This document shows positions 52,929 to 62,704 of a DNA stretch of 64,000 nucleotides, in pieces. Position 1 is the stretch's first letter; the number at the start of each line of letters is the position of its first letter. This DNA is from Ideonella sp. A 288 (GTDB lineage: Bacteria; Pseudomonadota; Gammaproteobacteria; Burkholderiales; Burkholderiaceae_C): positions 62,001 through 126,000 of the forward strand of contig NZ_MWLO01000141.1 in NCBI RefSeq assembly GCF_002198735.1, written 5' to 3'. Under the pieces are notes generated by a model. That model did no database searches. It was not told where the DNA came from and worked only from the letters and a program-made list of their open reading frames with translations. The position numbers and the translations under genes are program-made.

Positions 52929-54319
52929 TCGGCGGCCTCTGCCGCGGTCGAGGCCGACGGAGCCGCCGACGCCGGCCCCGCGGCCTGCAGCCAGGCCGCG
53001 CCGGCCCGCTTGGCCGCAGCGGCCTCGGCCCAATGGGCCTGCCAGCCCTGCGCCGGGGCGATGCAGTCGATGGTGTCGGGGCCGTGCAGGCGCGCCGCGG
53101 CCTCGGCGTCCAGCACCATCGGCGGCGTGCCGCCGGCACGCACCGTCTCGATGGCCTGCAACAGCAGGCGACGGTTGGCCATGATCACCTTGTCGGAGGT
53201 GCCCAGGTGCTCGCGGGTGCGGTCCTGGATGGCGCCCATGCTCTCAACCGCCCACTGGTCGTGCACGTTGATGTCGTGCTCGCCCATGCCCAGGTAGGTG
53301 CGCGTGCGCTGCTCCTCGGGGTCGAAGCCCCACTGGTTGTCGCGCGACTTGAAGGGCACGTAGTCGGGCAGGCTCACGCCCTGCAGGCGCTGGCTGCGCA
53401 TGGCCTCCTTGTCGAGCGGCGCATCGAAGCTGGTGAAGAACGAGTACCAGTAGGTGTGGGTGTCGTCCACCGGCACGTGCAGCTGCGTGATGGTGATGGT
53501 CTCGGACAGGGGGATCACGAAGGTGTACGGGAACACCGCGTTGGTGATGCGCACATGCGTCAGCGCGTCGTTGATCGCCCGCAGCGTGGTCAGCCGCACC
53601 AGGCCGTCGGCCAGGGCCTCGTGGCGGATCTCGGGCGAGTGGAACTCGCGCAGCACCCGGGTCATCGGCCAGCGCTCGCCGTCGACCGTGCCCGCGCTGG
53701 CGCCGCGGAACTGCCGGCCGTAGGCCGCGTCGAGCGATTCGTCCTGCAGGAAGCGGTGCAGGAACGAGGCATGCGACGGGTCGATGCCCACCTCGAAGGC
53801 CTGCAGCCAGTTGCAGTGCCACAGGCCCTTGAAGGCGAAGCTGTGGCTGGCCGGCGCGGCGAAGCAGTCGAAGTGCGGCAGTTCGCCGGGCGTGCTGCCC
53901 TCGTCGCCGAACCAGCCGAAGAGCACGCCCGACTGCAGCCGCACCGGGTAGCTGCGCTGGCGCACGCGCTGGCACAGCGTGGAGCCCAGGCCCTCGGCCG
54001 GGGTTTCGAGGCAGCGGCCGTCGGTGGCGAATTTCCAGCCGTGGAAGGGGCAGCGCAGGCCTTCGGGCTCGTGGCGGCCGAAGGCCAGGTCGGCGCCGCG
54101 GTGCGGGCAGTCGCGGTCGAGCAGGCCCCAGCGGCCATCGCCGTCGCGGAACAGCACCAGGTCCTGCCCCAGCACCCGCACGGCCTTCACCGGGCGCTGG
54201 GCCAGGCGTGGGTCGAACTCGTCGAGCAGCGCCACCGGGTGCCAGTAGTGCCGCATCAGCTGCCCGCAGGGCGTGCCGGGGCCGATGCGTGTGATGAGGT
54301 CGTTCTGGTCGGCGTTCAT
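52925..54319 (-). CDS. Rieske oxygenase, phthalate-oxygenase-type alpha subunit
   Basis: This 464-residue protein has a Rieske [2Fe-2S] domain with Cys71, His73, Cys90 and His93 (CPHRG and CPFHGW) and a catalytic domain with the mononuclear iron motif VGIDPSHASFLHRF. The start LMRHYWHPVAL is typical of single-subunit ring-hydroxylating or demethylating oxygenases. It opens the leftward operon with the GS-like ligase, ferredoxin and TRAP genes. The last 30 residues are low-complexity Ala-rich. The substrate is unknown. Confidence 0.92.
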   Translation of the reverse strand: MNADQNDLITRIGPGTPCGQLMRHYWHPVALLDEFDPRLAQRPVKAVRVLGQDLVLFRDGDGRWGLLDRDCPHRGADLAFGRHEPEGLRCPFHGWKFATDGRCLETPAEGLGSTLCQRVRQRSYPVRLQSGVLFGWFGDEGSTPGELPHFDCFAAPASHSFAFKGLWHCNWLQAFEVGIDPSHASFLHRFLQDESLDAAYGRQFRGASAGTVDGERWPMTRVLREFHSPEIRHEALADGLVRLTTLRAINDALTHVRITNAVFPYTFVIPLSETITITQLHVPVDDTHTYWYSFFTSFDAPLDKEAMRSQRLQGVSLPDYVPFKSRDNQWGFDPEEQRTRTYLGMGEHDINVHDQWAVESMGAIQDRTREHLGTSDKVIMANRRLLLQAIETVRAGGTPPMVLDAEAAARLHGPDTIDCIAPAQGWQAHWAEAAAAKRAGAAWLQAAGPASAAPSASTAAEAAE

Positions 54320-54431
54320 GGGGCGGCGCCGTGGGACCACGGCAGGCTGGCGACAGCCGCCGAGTCTAGGCACCGCCCCCTGGGCATGCAATGGCGACAA
54401 GCCCTGCCGCCCCCTGGGGCCGGGGGGCCCA

Positions 54432-54462
54432 CCGGCGCCAGCGCAGGGCTGCGCGGCGCCGG
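54432..54462 (-). terminator. long hairpin between the S41 peptidase and Rieske genes
   Basis: CCGGCGCC-A-GCGCAG pairs with CTGCGC-GGCGCCGG around a two-base loop, a 14-bp stem with one bulge. It lies 13 bases after the stop of the leftward peptidase gene and about 110 bases before the Rieske start, so it probably ends the peptidase transcript. No T-run follows. Confidence 0.6.
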
Positions 54463-54474
54463 GCCCTGGCCGGA

Positions 54475-55860
54475 TCAGCGCGGCAGCATCATCGGCCGCT
54501 GCCCCTCGCCGGCCAGCGCACGCCGCAGCGTGGCCGACAGCGCCCGTGACCGCGGCCCTGCCGCGGGGGCCACGCAACCGCCGCCGTCCGCATGGGACAG
54601 GGCCACCGACAGCAGGGGTTCGGCCACGGTGCCCAGCGCCTGGGCAAAGTCTTCGGTGGCCGCGCAGGTGGGCCGCAGGCCATCGAAGTAGCGGCCCTGG
54701 TTGACCGCGTTCACCGATTCGAAGTTCACCACGCTGTAGGTGGCGCCGCAGCCGTCGTCCACCGAATTGAAGCCCACCGGCTTGCCGCAGGTGGTGCCGC
54801 CCACCAGCACCACGTCCACCACGCCGAGCAGCCCGTTGGCCAGCTGTTCGCTGGCCGAGCAGGTGCGCTCGCCCACCAGGATGTAGACGCGCTGCAGGCC
54901 CAGGCCGCCCTGCGGCGGATCGGTGAAACGATAGGTGGTGTTGAACTCCGCCGCCTTGCGGTCGTTGTACAGCAGCGAGGCATAGGTGCGGCCGGCGCCG
55001 CGGCTGCCGGCGATCAGCGAGGCGATGTCTCGCCCCACGCTGACGAGGCCGCCGCCGTTGTAGCGCAGGTCGAGCACCAGTTCGGTCACGCCGGCCGTGC
55101 GGAACTCGGCCATGGCGTCGGTGGCGGGTTGCACCGCCTGGCTGACCATGTCCTTGACCAGCAGGTAGCCCACGCGCCGGCCCTGCGGGCTGGTGACCAC
55201 ACGGGCGAGGGTCACCGGCACGAGGGCGTAGTCGACGGCCGTCAGCGTCACGGTGCGCTGCCCGCCCGCGCCGGCAAGCTGCAGCACCAGCGTCTCGCCC
55301 GCCGCGCCGGGCGACAGCAGGCTGAAATCGCCGGACCGGATGAGGTCGGCGCCGGGCTTGCCGTTGGCCGAGACGATGCGGTCGCCGCGCACCACCCCGG
55401 CCAGGGCCGCCGGCGACAGCGGATCGACATAGCGCACGAGCAGCGGCAGGTCGGGCCGACCGCTCACCTCCAGGCCGTTCACCGACACGCCGTAGCCCAG
55501 GGTCTGGCCTTCGGTGAAGAACTGCTCGAACGCGTCGGTGCTGCTGACGAAGCTCCAGCGGTCGGCCGGGAACGCGGGGTCGGTGCCGGTGTACAGCAGC
55601 GAATCGAAATAGCCCAGCAGCGACGCAGCATTGCCGGGGTCGGGCTTGGGGCTGATGCCGTACCAGAAGTACCAGTCGTCGAAGTACTCGCGCAGCGCCG
55701 CCTTGCGCGAGCCCGTGGCGCATTGGTCCGCGGCCACGGGGGTGGGGTCGTTGAGCATCGGCGTGCCGGCCGGGCCGCCCCCGCCACCGCAGGCGGCCAG
55801 GGCGGCCAGCATCGCTACGCCGGCCAGATGTCGAAACCTTGCCTTCGAAGGCTGTGTCAT
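54475..55860 (-). CDS. S41 family peptidase, lipoprotein
   Basis: This 461-residue protein has a lipoprotein signal (MLAALAACGGGGG), a PDZ-like region (about residues 125-215) and a C-terminal-processing-protease domain. The catalytic Ser is in ERTCSASEQ, and the Lys is plausibly in TTCGKPVG. DLRYNGGG is another family motif. It should act in the periplasm on unknown proteins. It is monocistronic, with a GGAG box before ATG 55860, and is divergent from valS. Confidence 0.9.
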   Translation of the reverse strand: MTQPSKARFRHLAGVAMLAALAACGGGGGPAGTPMLNDPTPVAADQCATGSRKAALREYFDDWYFWYGISPKPDPGNAASLLGYFDSLLYTGTDPAFPADRWSFVSSTDAFEQFFTEGQTLGYGVSVNGLEVSGRPDLPLLVRYVDPLSPAALAGVVRGDRIVSANGKPGADLIRSGDFSLLSPGAAGETLVLQLAGAGGQRTVTLTAVDYALVPVTLARVVTSPQGRRVGYLLVKDMVSQAVQPATDAMAEFRTAGVTELVLDLRYNGGGLVSVGRDIASLIAGSRGAGRTYASLLYNDRKAAEFNTTYRFTDPPQGGLGLQRVYILVGERTCSASEQLANGLLGVVDVVLVGGTTCGKPVGFNSVDDGCGATYSVVNFESVNAVNQGRYFDGLRPTCAATEDFAQALGTVAEPLLSVALSHADGGGCVAPAAGPRSRALSATLRRALAGEGQRPMMLPR

Positions 55861-56018
55861 GTGGAACTCCCTGTTCTCTGTTGACGCCGAGACGAGAACC
55901 TACCACGACCTACAATCTGCCCCGTGCCGCTGCAGGGCGGCACGCCCCCTGAACCCACCCGCCCCGGCGCTCTGTCGACAGGCCAAAAGCCGTTGGCGGG
56001 GTCGTCGCCTGAGCCGCC

Positions 56019-58862
56019 ATGACCGAACTCGCCAAGTCCTTCGAACCCACCGCCATCGAGGCCCACTGGGGGCCGCTGTGGGAGCGCAGCGGCGTCTATG
56101 CGCCCACGCTCGACGGCAGCAAGCCGTCGTTCTCGATCCAGCTGCCGCCGCCCAACGTCACCGGCACGCTGCACATGGGCCACGCGTTCAACCAGACCAT
56201 CATGGACTCGTTGACGCGCTACCACCGCATGCGCGGCTTCAACACGCTGTGGGTGCCGGGCACCGACCACGCCGGCATCGCCACGCAGATCGTCGTCGAG
56301 CGCCAGCTGCAGGAGGCGGGCCTGAACCGCCACGACCTCGGCCGACCCGCCTTCCTGAAGCACGTGTGGGACTGGAAGCAGAGCTCCGGCGCCACCATCA
56401 CCCGGCAGATGCGCCGCATGGGCGCGTCGGTGAGCTGGCAGCACGAGTACTTCACGATGGACGAGAAGCTCTCGACCGTCGTCACCGAGACCTTCGTGCG
56501 CCTGTACGACGAAGGCCTGATCTACCGTGGCAAGCGCCTGGTGAGCTGGGACCCGGTGCTCAAATCCGCGGTGTCCGACCTCGAGGTCGAGAGCGAGGAG
56601 GAAGACGGCTTCCTGTGGACCATCCGCTATCCCCTGGCCGACGGCACGGGCGCGCTCGACGTGGCCACCACCCGCCCCGAGACCATGCTCGGCGACACCG
56701 CGGTGATGGTGCACCCCGAGGATGATCGTTATGCCGCCTTCATCGGCAAGCAGGTGAAGCTGCCGATCACCGGTCGCCTGGTGCCGGTGATCGCCGACGC
56801 CTACGTCGACAAGGCCTTCGGCACCGGCGTGGTCAAGGTGACGCCCGCGCACGACCAGAACGACTACCAGGTCGGCGTGCGCCACGGCCTGCCGATGATC
56901 ACCATCTTCACGCTCGACGCCAAGGTCAACGACGAGGCGCCGGCCGAGTACCGCGGGCTCGACCGCTTCGTCGCCCGCAAGAAGATCGTCGCCCAGCTCG
57001 ACGCCGAGGGCCTGCTGGTCGAGACGAAGAAGCACAAGCTGCAGGTGCCACGCTGCGCGCGCACCGGCCAGGTGATCGAGCCCATGCTGACGGACCAGTG
57101 GTTCGTGGCCATGACCCAGCCCGGCCACAACGGCAAGAGCATCGCGCAGGAGGCCATCGAGGTGGTCGAGTCGGGCGACGTGAAATTCGTACCCGAGCAG
57201 TGGGTCAACACCTACAACCAGTGGATGAAGAACATCCAGGACTGGTGCATCAGCCGCCAGCTCTGGTGGGGCCACCAGATCCCGGCCTGGTACGGCAGCG
57301 GCGGCGAGCTGTTCGTCGCGCGCGACGAGGCCGAGGCTCGCGCCAAGGCCGCCGCGGCCGGCTACACCGGCCCGCTGACGCGCGACGAGGACGTGCTGGA
57401 CACGTGGTATTCCTCGGCACTGGTGCCCTTCTCCACCCTCGGCTGGCCGGCCAAGACCGTGGAGCAGGACCTGTTCCTGCCCAGCAGCGTGCTGGTCACC
57501 GGCTACGACATCATCTTCTTCTGGGTCGCCCGGATGATCATGATGACCAAGCACTTCACCGGCACCGTGCCCTTCAAGCATGTCTACATCCACGGCCTGG
57601 TGCTCGATGCCCAGGGCCACAAGATGAGCAAGAGCGAGGGCAACGTGCTCGACCCGGTCGACCTGATCGACGGCATCGCCCTGGCGCCGCTGCTCGACAA
57701 GCGCACCACCGGCCTGCGCAAGCCCGAGAACGCGCCCAAGGTGCGCAAGGCCACCGAGAAGGAATTCCCGGACGGCATCCCCGGCTACGGCGCCGATGCG
57801 CTGCGCTTCACCTTCGCGGCCATGGCCACGCTGGGCCGCAGCGTCAACTTCGACAGCAAGCGCTGCGAGGGCTACCGCAACTTCTGCAACAAGCTCTGGA
57901 ACGCCACCCGCTTCGTGCTGATGAACTGCGAAGGCCAGGACTGCGGCCTGAAGGAGCACACCAAGGCCGAGTGCGCCCCCGGCGGCCCGGCGCAGGGCTA
58001 CCTTGCCTTCAGCCCGGCCGACAAGTGGATCACCAGCGAGCTGCAGCGGGTGGAGGCCGCCGTGGCGCAGGGCTTCGCCGACTACCGGCTCGACAACGTG
58101 GCCAACGCGATCTACCAGTTCGTCTGGGACGAGTACTGCGACTGGTACCTCGAGATCGCCAAGGTGCAGGTGGCCCAGGGCACCGAGGCCGAGCAGCGCG
58201 CCACGCGCCGCACCCTGATCCGCGTGCTCGAGGCCGTGCTGCGCCTGCTGCACCCGGTGACGCCCTTCATCACCGCCGAGCTGTGGGCCACGGTGGCGCC
58301 GGTGGCCGGCCGCAAGACCGCCGACACCATCGCCAGCGCGGCCTACCCGCAGTCGCAGCCCGAGCGCATCGACGCCGCGTCGGACGCCTGGATGGGCAAG
58401 CTCAAGGCCCTGGTGGCCGCCTGCCGCAGCCTGCGCGGCGAGATGGCCCTGTCGCCAGCCGAGCGCGTGCCGCTGTACACGATGGGCGACGCCGCGTTCG
58501 TCGGCCAGGCCGCGCCGGTGCTGAAGGCGCTGGCCAAGCTGTCCGAGGTGAAGGTGTTCACCGACGAGGCGGCGTTCTCGCAGGCCAGCGCCCAGTCACC
58601 GGTGGCGGTGCAGGGCGAGGTGCGCATGGCGCTGCATGTCGAGATCGACATCGCCGCCGAGCAGGTGCGCATGGCCAAGGAGATCGCCCGGCTCGAAGGC
58701 GAGATCGTCAAGGCCGAGGCCAAGCTGGGCAACGAGAGCTTCGTGGCGCGCGCGCCCGCGGCGGTGGTGGCGCAGGAGCGTCAGCGCCTGGACGACTTCA
58801 TCCAGACGCTTCGCCGCTTGAAGGACCAGCTGGCGCGGCTGGCTGCCCCGACGGCGGGCTGA
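56019..58862 (+). CDS. valS: valyl-tRNA synthetase
   Basis: This 947-residue class I synthetase charges tRNA-Val. It has [15 protein letters not shown] (HIGH motif), the editing domain with [13 protein letters not shown], the KMSKSEGN motif, [10 protein letters not shown], and a C-terminal coiled coil ([21 protein letters not shown]). Length is normal. Its last 65 bases overlap the convergent dehydrogenase gene. Confidence 0.97.
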   Translation: MTELAKSFEPTAIEAHWGPLWERSGVYAPTLDGSKPSFSIQLPPPNVTGTLHMGHAFNQTIMDSLTRYHRMRGFNTLWVPGTDHAGIATQIVVERQLQEAGLNRHDLGRPAFLKHVWDWKQSSGATITRQMRRMGASVSWQHEYFTMDEKLSTVVTETFVRLYDEGLIYRGKRLVSWDPVLKSAVSDLEVESEEEDGFLWTIRYPLADGTGALDVATTRPETMLGDTAVMVHPEDDRYAAFIGKQVKLPITGRLVPVIADAYVDKAFGTGVVKVTPAHDQNDYQVGVRHGLPMITIFTLDAKVNDEAPAEYRGLDRFVARKKIVAQLDAEGLLVETKKHKLQVPRCARTGQVIEPMLTDQWFVAMTQPGHNGKSIAQEAIEVVESGDVKFVPEQWVNTYNQWMKNIQDWCISRQLWWGHQIPAWYGSGGELFVARDEAEARAKAAAAGYTGPLTRDEDVLDTWYSSALVPFSTLGWPAKTVEQDLFLPSSVLVTGYDIIFFWVARMIMMTKHFTGTVPFKHVYIHGLVLDAQGHKMSKSEGNVLDPVDLIDGIALAPLLDKRTTGLRKPENAPKVRKATEKEFPDGIPGYGADALRFTFAAMATLGRSVNFDSKRCEGYRNFCNKLWNATRFVLMNCEGQDCGLKEHTKAECAPGGPAQGYLAFSPADKWITSELQRVEAAVAQGFADYRLDNVANAIYQFVWDEYCDWYLEIAKVQVAQGTEAEQRATRRTLIRVLEAVLRLLHPVTPFITAELWATVAPVAGRKTADTIASAAYPQSQPERIDAASDAWMGKLKALVAACRSLRGEMALSPAERVPLYTMGDAAFVGQAAPVLKALAKLSEVKVFTDEAAFSQASAQSPVAVQGEVRMALHVEIDIAAEQVRMAKEIARLEGEIVKAEAKLGNESFVARAPAAVVAQERQRLDDFIQTLRRLKDQLARLAAPTAG

Positions 58863-59802
58863 CCAGCGCCAGCGACGCCGACCCGGCAGACGCCGATCCG
58901 GCCTGGCGCGCGAGCAGCTCGTCGATGCGCCGCGCCACCCCCCACGCGCTGCGCACCCGCGATTCGCGCGTGGTGCCGGCCACGCGCGGCGTGACCTGCA
59001 GCGTGTCGATCTCGTGCAACGGCCGGCCGGGCTCGAGCATGCCGGGCTCCATGCTGTCGAACCAGGCCGCCGACATGCGGCCGCTGCCCAGCACCTCGGC
59101 CAGCACCGCCTCGTCGAACAGGCTCGACGGGCTCAGGCTGACCAGCACCTGGCTGGGCCGGCAGTACGGCAGGAAGCGCTCGCCGAGCAGCCCGTGATAG
59201 CGCGTGAAATAGGTGAGCATCACGCACACCGCTTCGGCCTGCTCGAGCAGCTCGCGCAGGCCCGCGGGCTCGACCTTCCAGCGGTTCCACAGCGCGTCGG
59301 ACGCATGCAGCGACGGGTCGTAGCCGATCACCCGCGAGCCGAAGGCACCCAGCAACTGCGCCATCGTGCGGGCCGCCGGCGCCATGCCGATCAGGCCGAC
59401 GGTGCTGCCGCCCAGTTCGCGGCCGACGAGCAGGCCTTCGGCATTGACCACCGGCACCCGGCGCAGCATCTGCAGCAGCGCGCCGATGGCGAACTCGGCC
59501 TCGGCCGCGGCGCTGGCGTTGGCGGGCCGCACCACCTCGACACCGGCGCGGGTGCAGGCATCGAGATCGATGTTCTCGGCGCCCGCACTGAGCCGGCCGA
59601 CCGCGCGCAGCACCGGCGCGTGCTGCAGGATGTCGCCGTCCAGCGCCACCGACGGCGGGATGATCATCGCGCGCACCGGCATCAGCGCGTGGCGCAGCGC
59701 GTGCCGGTCGTGGGCCAGGTCGGGCGCATAGCGCACGGAATGCCGGGCCACCAGCCAGCGCATGACCTCGGGATCGAGGGGTTCGATGATCAGGACATCC
59801 AT
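58798..59802 (-). CDS. degenerate D-2-hydroxyacid dehydrogenase-like protein
   Basis: This 334-residue protein has the two-domain fold of D-isomer-specific 2-hydroxyacid dehydrogenases. The catalytic His position (usually TPHIAG) reads TPRVAG, the catalytic Arg position (usually NxxRG) reads SLSPSS, and the nucleotide loop (usually GxxGxGxxG) reads GLIGMAPAA. It may therefore be a non-catalytic paralogue or use a different chemistry. I start it at ATG 59802; the longer start at 59865 adds a non-family leader. It is divergent from galU and overlaps valS at its end. Confidence 0.8.
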   Translation of the reverse strand: MDVLIIEPLDPEVMRWLVARHSVRYAPDLAHDRHALRHALMPVRAMIIPPSVALDGDILQHAPVLRAVGRLSAGAENIDLDACTRAGVEVVRPANASAAAEAEFAIGALLQMLRRVPVVNAEGLLVGRELGGSTVGLIGMAPAARTMAQLLGAFGSRVIGYDPSLHASDALWNRWKVEPAGLRELLEQAEAVCVMLTYFTRYHGLLGERFLPYCRPSQVLVSLSPSSLFDEAVLAEVLGSGRMSAAWFDSMEPGMLEPGRPLHEIDTLQVTPRVAGTTRESRVRSAWGVARRIDELLARQAGSASAGSASLALVSPPSGQPAAPAGPSSGEASG

Positions 59803-59889
59803 CGCGCAGCGCCAGCAAGGCCCCCATTGGCGTACAGACCGGCATGACAGAATCGTCGCCGACACCCTCGGTGCATTCTAGGTAACGAC

Positions 59890-60756
59890 ATGTTGATCAA
59901 AAAAGCGATCTTTCCAGTGGCGGGCCTGGGCACGCGGTTCCTGCCGGCCACCAAGGCACAGCCCAAGGAAATGCTGCCGGTGGTCGACAAGCCGCTGATC
60001 CAGTATGCGGTCGAAGAGGCCTACGCCGCCGGCATCCGCGAGATGATCTTCGTGACCGGACGCCACAAACGACCGATCGAAGACCATTTCGACATGACGG
60101 TCGAGCTCGAACTCGCGCTGGAGCAGTCCGGCAAGCAGGAACTGCTCGACGTGGTCCGCAGCGTCAAGCCCGACGACATGGAGTGCATCTATGTGCGCCA
60201 GGCGCAGGCGCTGGGGCTGGGCCACGCCGTGCTGTGCGGCCAGCGCCTGGTCGGCAACGAGCCCTTCGCGGTGCTGCTGGCCGATGACCTGATGGTCGGC
60301 GAGCCCCCGGTGATGGCGCAGATGGTCGAGCAGTTCCGCCACTGGCGCGCGTCGATCCTGGCCGTGCAGGAGGTGCCGCCGGAACACACCCGACGCTACG
60401 GCATCGTCGCCGGCACCCCGGTGGACGAGCGCCTGATGGACGTCACCCGCATCGTCGAGAAGCCCTCGCCCGAGACAGCGCCGTCGCGCCTGGGCGTGGC
60501 CGGCCGCTACATCCTCACGCCAGGGGTGTTCCACGAGATCGCCAGCCAGCCGCGCGGCGTGGGCGGTGAGATCCAGCTCACCGACGGCATCGCCTCGCTG
60601 CTGCGGCGCGAGAAGGTGTTTGCCTACCGCTACGAGGGCCGCCGCTTCGACTGCGGCAGCAAGGAAGGCTTCCTGCAGGCCAACGTCGAACTGGCACTGG
60701 CCCATCCGCAACTGGGGCCTGAGTTCCGAAGCTGGCTGGGCACGCTGAACCTCTGA
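59890..60756 (+). CDS. galU: UTP-glucose-1-phosphate uridylyltransferase
   Basis: This 288-residue enzyme makes UDP-glucose for polysaccharides. It has [32 protein letters not shown] at the start (nucleotide loop; described by key words only), the [10 protein letters not shown] block with metal-binding Asp, VEKP, and the C-terminal [16 protein letters not shown]. Complete, normal length. No strong ribosome-binding site is visible. Confidence 0.95.
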   Translation: MLIKKAIFPVAGLGTRFLPATKAQPKEMLPVVDKPLIQYAVEEAYAAGIREMIFVTGRHKRPIEDHFDMTVELELALEQSGKQELLDVVRSVKPDDMECIYVRQAQALGLGHAVLCGQRLVGNEPFAVLLADDLMVGEPPVMAQMVEQFRHWRASILAVQEVPPEHTRRYGIVAGTPVDERLMDVTRIVEKPSPETAPSRLGVAGRYILTPGVFHEIASQPRGVGGEIQLTDGIASLLRREKVFAYRYEGRRFDCGSKEGFLQANVELALAHPQLGPEFRSWLGTLNL

Positions 60757-60778
60757 TCGGTCAGCGGCAGTGGGCGGC

Positions 60779-61006
60779 TCAGCGCCGCCGCAGGATGTGC
60801 ATGAACTCGTCGCCGGCGCTCGACTGCTCGACCAGTTCGTGGCCGGTCTGGCGAGAGAAAGCCTGGAAGTCGCGCACCGAGCCGGGGTCGGTGGCCACCA
60901 CCTTCAAGAGCTCGCCGCTGGCCATCTCGGACAAGGCCTTCTTGGCCTTCAGGATGGGCAGGGGGCAGTTCAGCCCGCGGGTGTCGAGTTCCTTCTGGAC
61001 GTCCAT
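60779..61006 (-). CDS. tusA: TusA/SirA family sulfurtransferase
   Basis: This 75-residue protein has the family motif DTRGLNCPLPILKAKKAL with the sulfur-accepting Cys14 (CPxP). TusA relays sulfur to tRNA thiolation or other acceptors. It follows the Nudix gene by 42 bases in a leftward set that begins with cysM, so it may be cotranscribed with cysteine synthesis. It converges with galU, 22 bases between stops. Confidence 0.92.
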   Translation of the reverse strand: MDVQKELDTRGLNCPLPILKAKKALSEMASGELLKVVATDPGSVRDFQAFSRQTGHELVEQSSAGDEFMHILRRR

Positions 61007-61048
61007 GGTGTGTCGCTGGCTGGTGTCGGCGGATTCTAGGGCGCGACG

Positions 61049-61588
61049 TCAGGGACGGCGGGGCCATTCCATGAACTTCGGCTCGTGGCCGCGCGAGCGC
61101 AGCCAGTCGGCCAGCGCGTAGCCGGTGCCGGCCGGCCAGCACATCAGTTCTTCGGGGCGGTAGAGCTTGTACTCGACCAGTTCGGGCGACAGCCGCACCT
61201 CGCCGCGGGCCAGCGCGTGGTAGGCGATGATGATCTGGTTCATGCGCTGGAAGTCGTAGACGCCGATGAGCTTCAGCGACAGCACCTCGAGCGAGGTTTC
61301 CTCGGCCACCTCTCGCGTGAGGCCTTCTTCCGGCGTCTCGCCTGCCTCCATGAAGCCGGTGATCAGCGCGAACATGCGCCCCGACCAGGCCGCATTGCGC
61401 GCCAGCAGCACCTGGCCATCGCGGTCGGCACATTCGATCACCGCGGCCAGCACCGGCGTCGGGTTGTTCCAGTGGGTCCACTGGCAGGCCGGGCAGCGCA
61501 GCCGGGTCTTGGGGCCGCCGTCCTCGAGCAACTCGATCGGCTGCAGTTCGGTGGCACAGCTCGGGCAGTAGCGATAAGGAGTGCTCAT
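61049..61588 (-). CDS. Nudix hydrolase with N-terminal zinc ribbon (NudC-like)
   Basis: This 179-residue protein has a four-Cys zinc ribbon (Cys8, 11, 32, 35) and a complete Nudix box GFMEAGETPEEGLTREVAEET. The layout resembles the C-terminal two-thirds of NADH pyrophosphatase NudC, so a dinucleotide or decapping substrate is likely. The start at 61588 is eight bases after the cysM stop, so it is in the same operon; AAGGAG lies upstream inside that gap. Confidence 0.88.
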   Translation of the reverse strand: MSTPYRYCPSCATELQPIELLEDGGPKTRLRCPACQWTHWNNPTPVLAAVIECADRDGQVLLARNAAWSGRMFALITGFMEAGETPEEGLTREVAEETSLEVLSLKLIGVYDFQRMNQIIIAYHALARGEVRLSPELVEYKLYRPEELMCWPAGTGYALADWLRSRGHEPKFMEWPRRP

Positions 61589-61596
61589 CGCAACGC

Positions 61597-62502
61597 TCAG
61601 GCGGGGAACACGCCGGTGGACAGGTAGCGCTCGCCGCGGTCGCAGACGATGAACACGATGGTGGCGTTCTCGAGCTGGCGGGCCAGCTGCAGTGCCACCC
61701 AGGCCGCGCCCGCCGCCGAGATGCCGGCGAACAGGCCTTCCTCGCGCGCCAGGCGCCGGGCCATGTCTTCGGCGTCGGCTTGGCTGACGAGCACCAGCTC
61801 GTCGACCTGGGCCGGGTCGTAGATCGTCGGCAGGTAAGCCTCGGGCCACTTGCGGATGCCGGGGATGCGCGAGCCCTCGGCAGGCTGCGCGCCGACGATG
61901 CGCACCGCCGGGTTCTGCTGCTTCAGGTAGCGGCCGACGCCGGTGATGGTGCCGGTGGTGCCCATGGCGCTGACGAAGTGCGTGATGCGCCCGGCGGTGT
62001 CCTGCCAGATCTCGGGGCCGGTGGTCTCGAAGTGCACGCGCGGGTTGTCGCCGTTGGCGAACTGATCGAGCACGCGGCCCTTGCCGTCGCGCTGCATCTG
62101 CTCGGCCAGGTCGCGCGCGTATTCCATGCCGCCCGAGCGGGGCGTGAGGATCAGTTCGGCGCCGTAGGCGCGCATGGTTTGCGCGCGCTCGATGGACAGG
62201 TCCTCCGGCATGATCAGCACCATGCGGTAGCCGCGGATCGCGGCCGCCATGGCCAGCGCGATACCGGTATTGCCCGAGGTGGCCTCGATCAGCGTGTCGC
62301 CGGGGCGGATGTCGCCGCGCTCTTCGGCCCGGCGGATCATGCTCATCGCCGGGCGGTCCTTCACCGAGCCAGCAGGGTTGTTGCCCTCGAGCTTGCCGAG
62401 CAGCACGTTGCCCCGCGGGGCCCCGGCGTCTCCCGGCACGCGCTGCAGCCGCACCAGCGGTGTGCGGCCGATCACGTCTTCGATGGTGGGATAGCCGGTC
62501 AT
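61597..62502 (-). CDS. cysM: cysteine synthase B
   Basis: This 301-residue pyridoxal-phosphate enzyme makes cysteine from O-acetylserine and sulfide or thiosulfate. It has the cofactor Lys in NNPAGSVKDRPA, EATSGNTGIALAMAA, the substrate-binding loop MGTTGTITGVGRYL, and the CysM-type end. GGAGGA precedes ATG 62502. It is first in a leftward operon with the Nudix and tusA genes and is divergent from tRNA-Leu. Confidence 0.93.
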   Translation of the reverse strand: MTGYPTIEDVIGRTPLVRLQRVPGDAGAPRGNVLLGKLEGNNPAGSVKDRPAMSMIRRAEERGDIRPGDTLIEATSGNTGIALAMAAAIRGYRMVLIMPEDLSIERAQTMRAYGAELILTPRSGGMEYARDLAEQMQRDGKGRVLDQFANGDNPRVHFETTGPEIWQDTAGRITHFVSAMGTTGTITGVGRYLKQQNPAVRIVGAQPAEGSRIPGIRKWPEAYLPTIYDPAQVDELVLVSQADAEDMARRLAREEGLFAGISAAGAAWVALQLARQLENATIVFIVCDRGERYLSTGVFPA

Positions 62503-62604
62503 GTCATGCGTTCCTCCGCAGAGGATTGTCTCAGCCACCGCGAGGGGCCGCAGGGCGGCGTGCATAATCTCCGATCACGCTGCGCCGCGATGGCGCGTCC
62601 CACA

Positions 62605-62689
62605 GCCCGCGTGACGAAATCGGTAGACGTAGCGGATTCAAAATCCGCCGCCGCAAGGCGTGCCAGTTCGAGTCTGGCCGCGGGCACCA
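62605..62689 (+). tRNA. tRNA-Leu (anticodon CAA)
   Basis: The 85-base gene folds as a leucine tRNA. The acceptor arms are GCCCGCG (62605-62611) and CGCGGGC (62679-62685), followed by the encoded ACCA end. The anticodon stem GCGGA/TCCGC encloses the loop TTCAAAA, giving anticodon CAA, which reads UUG. The D-arm (GACGAAATCGGTAGAC), variable arm and T-loop (GTTCGAGTC) are normal. Confidence 0.95.
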
Positions 62690-62704
62690 CCCTCCTGCAG
62701 ACGC

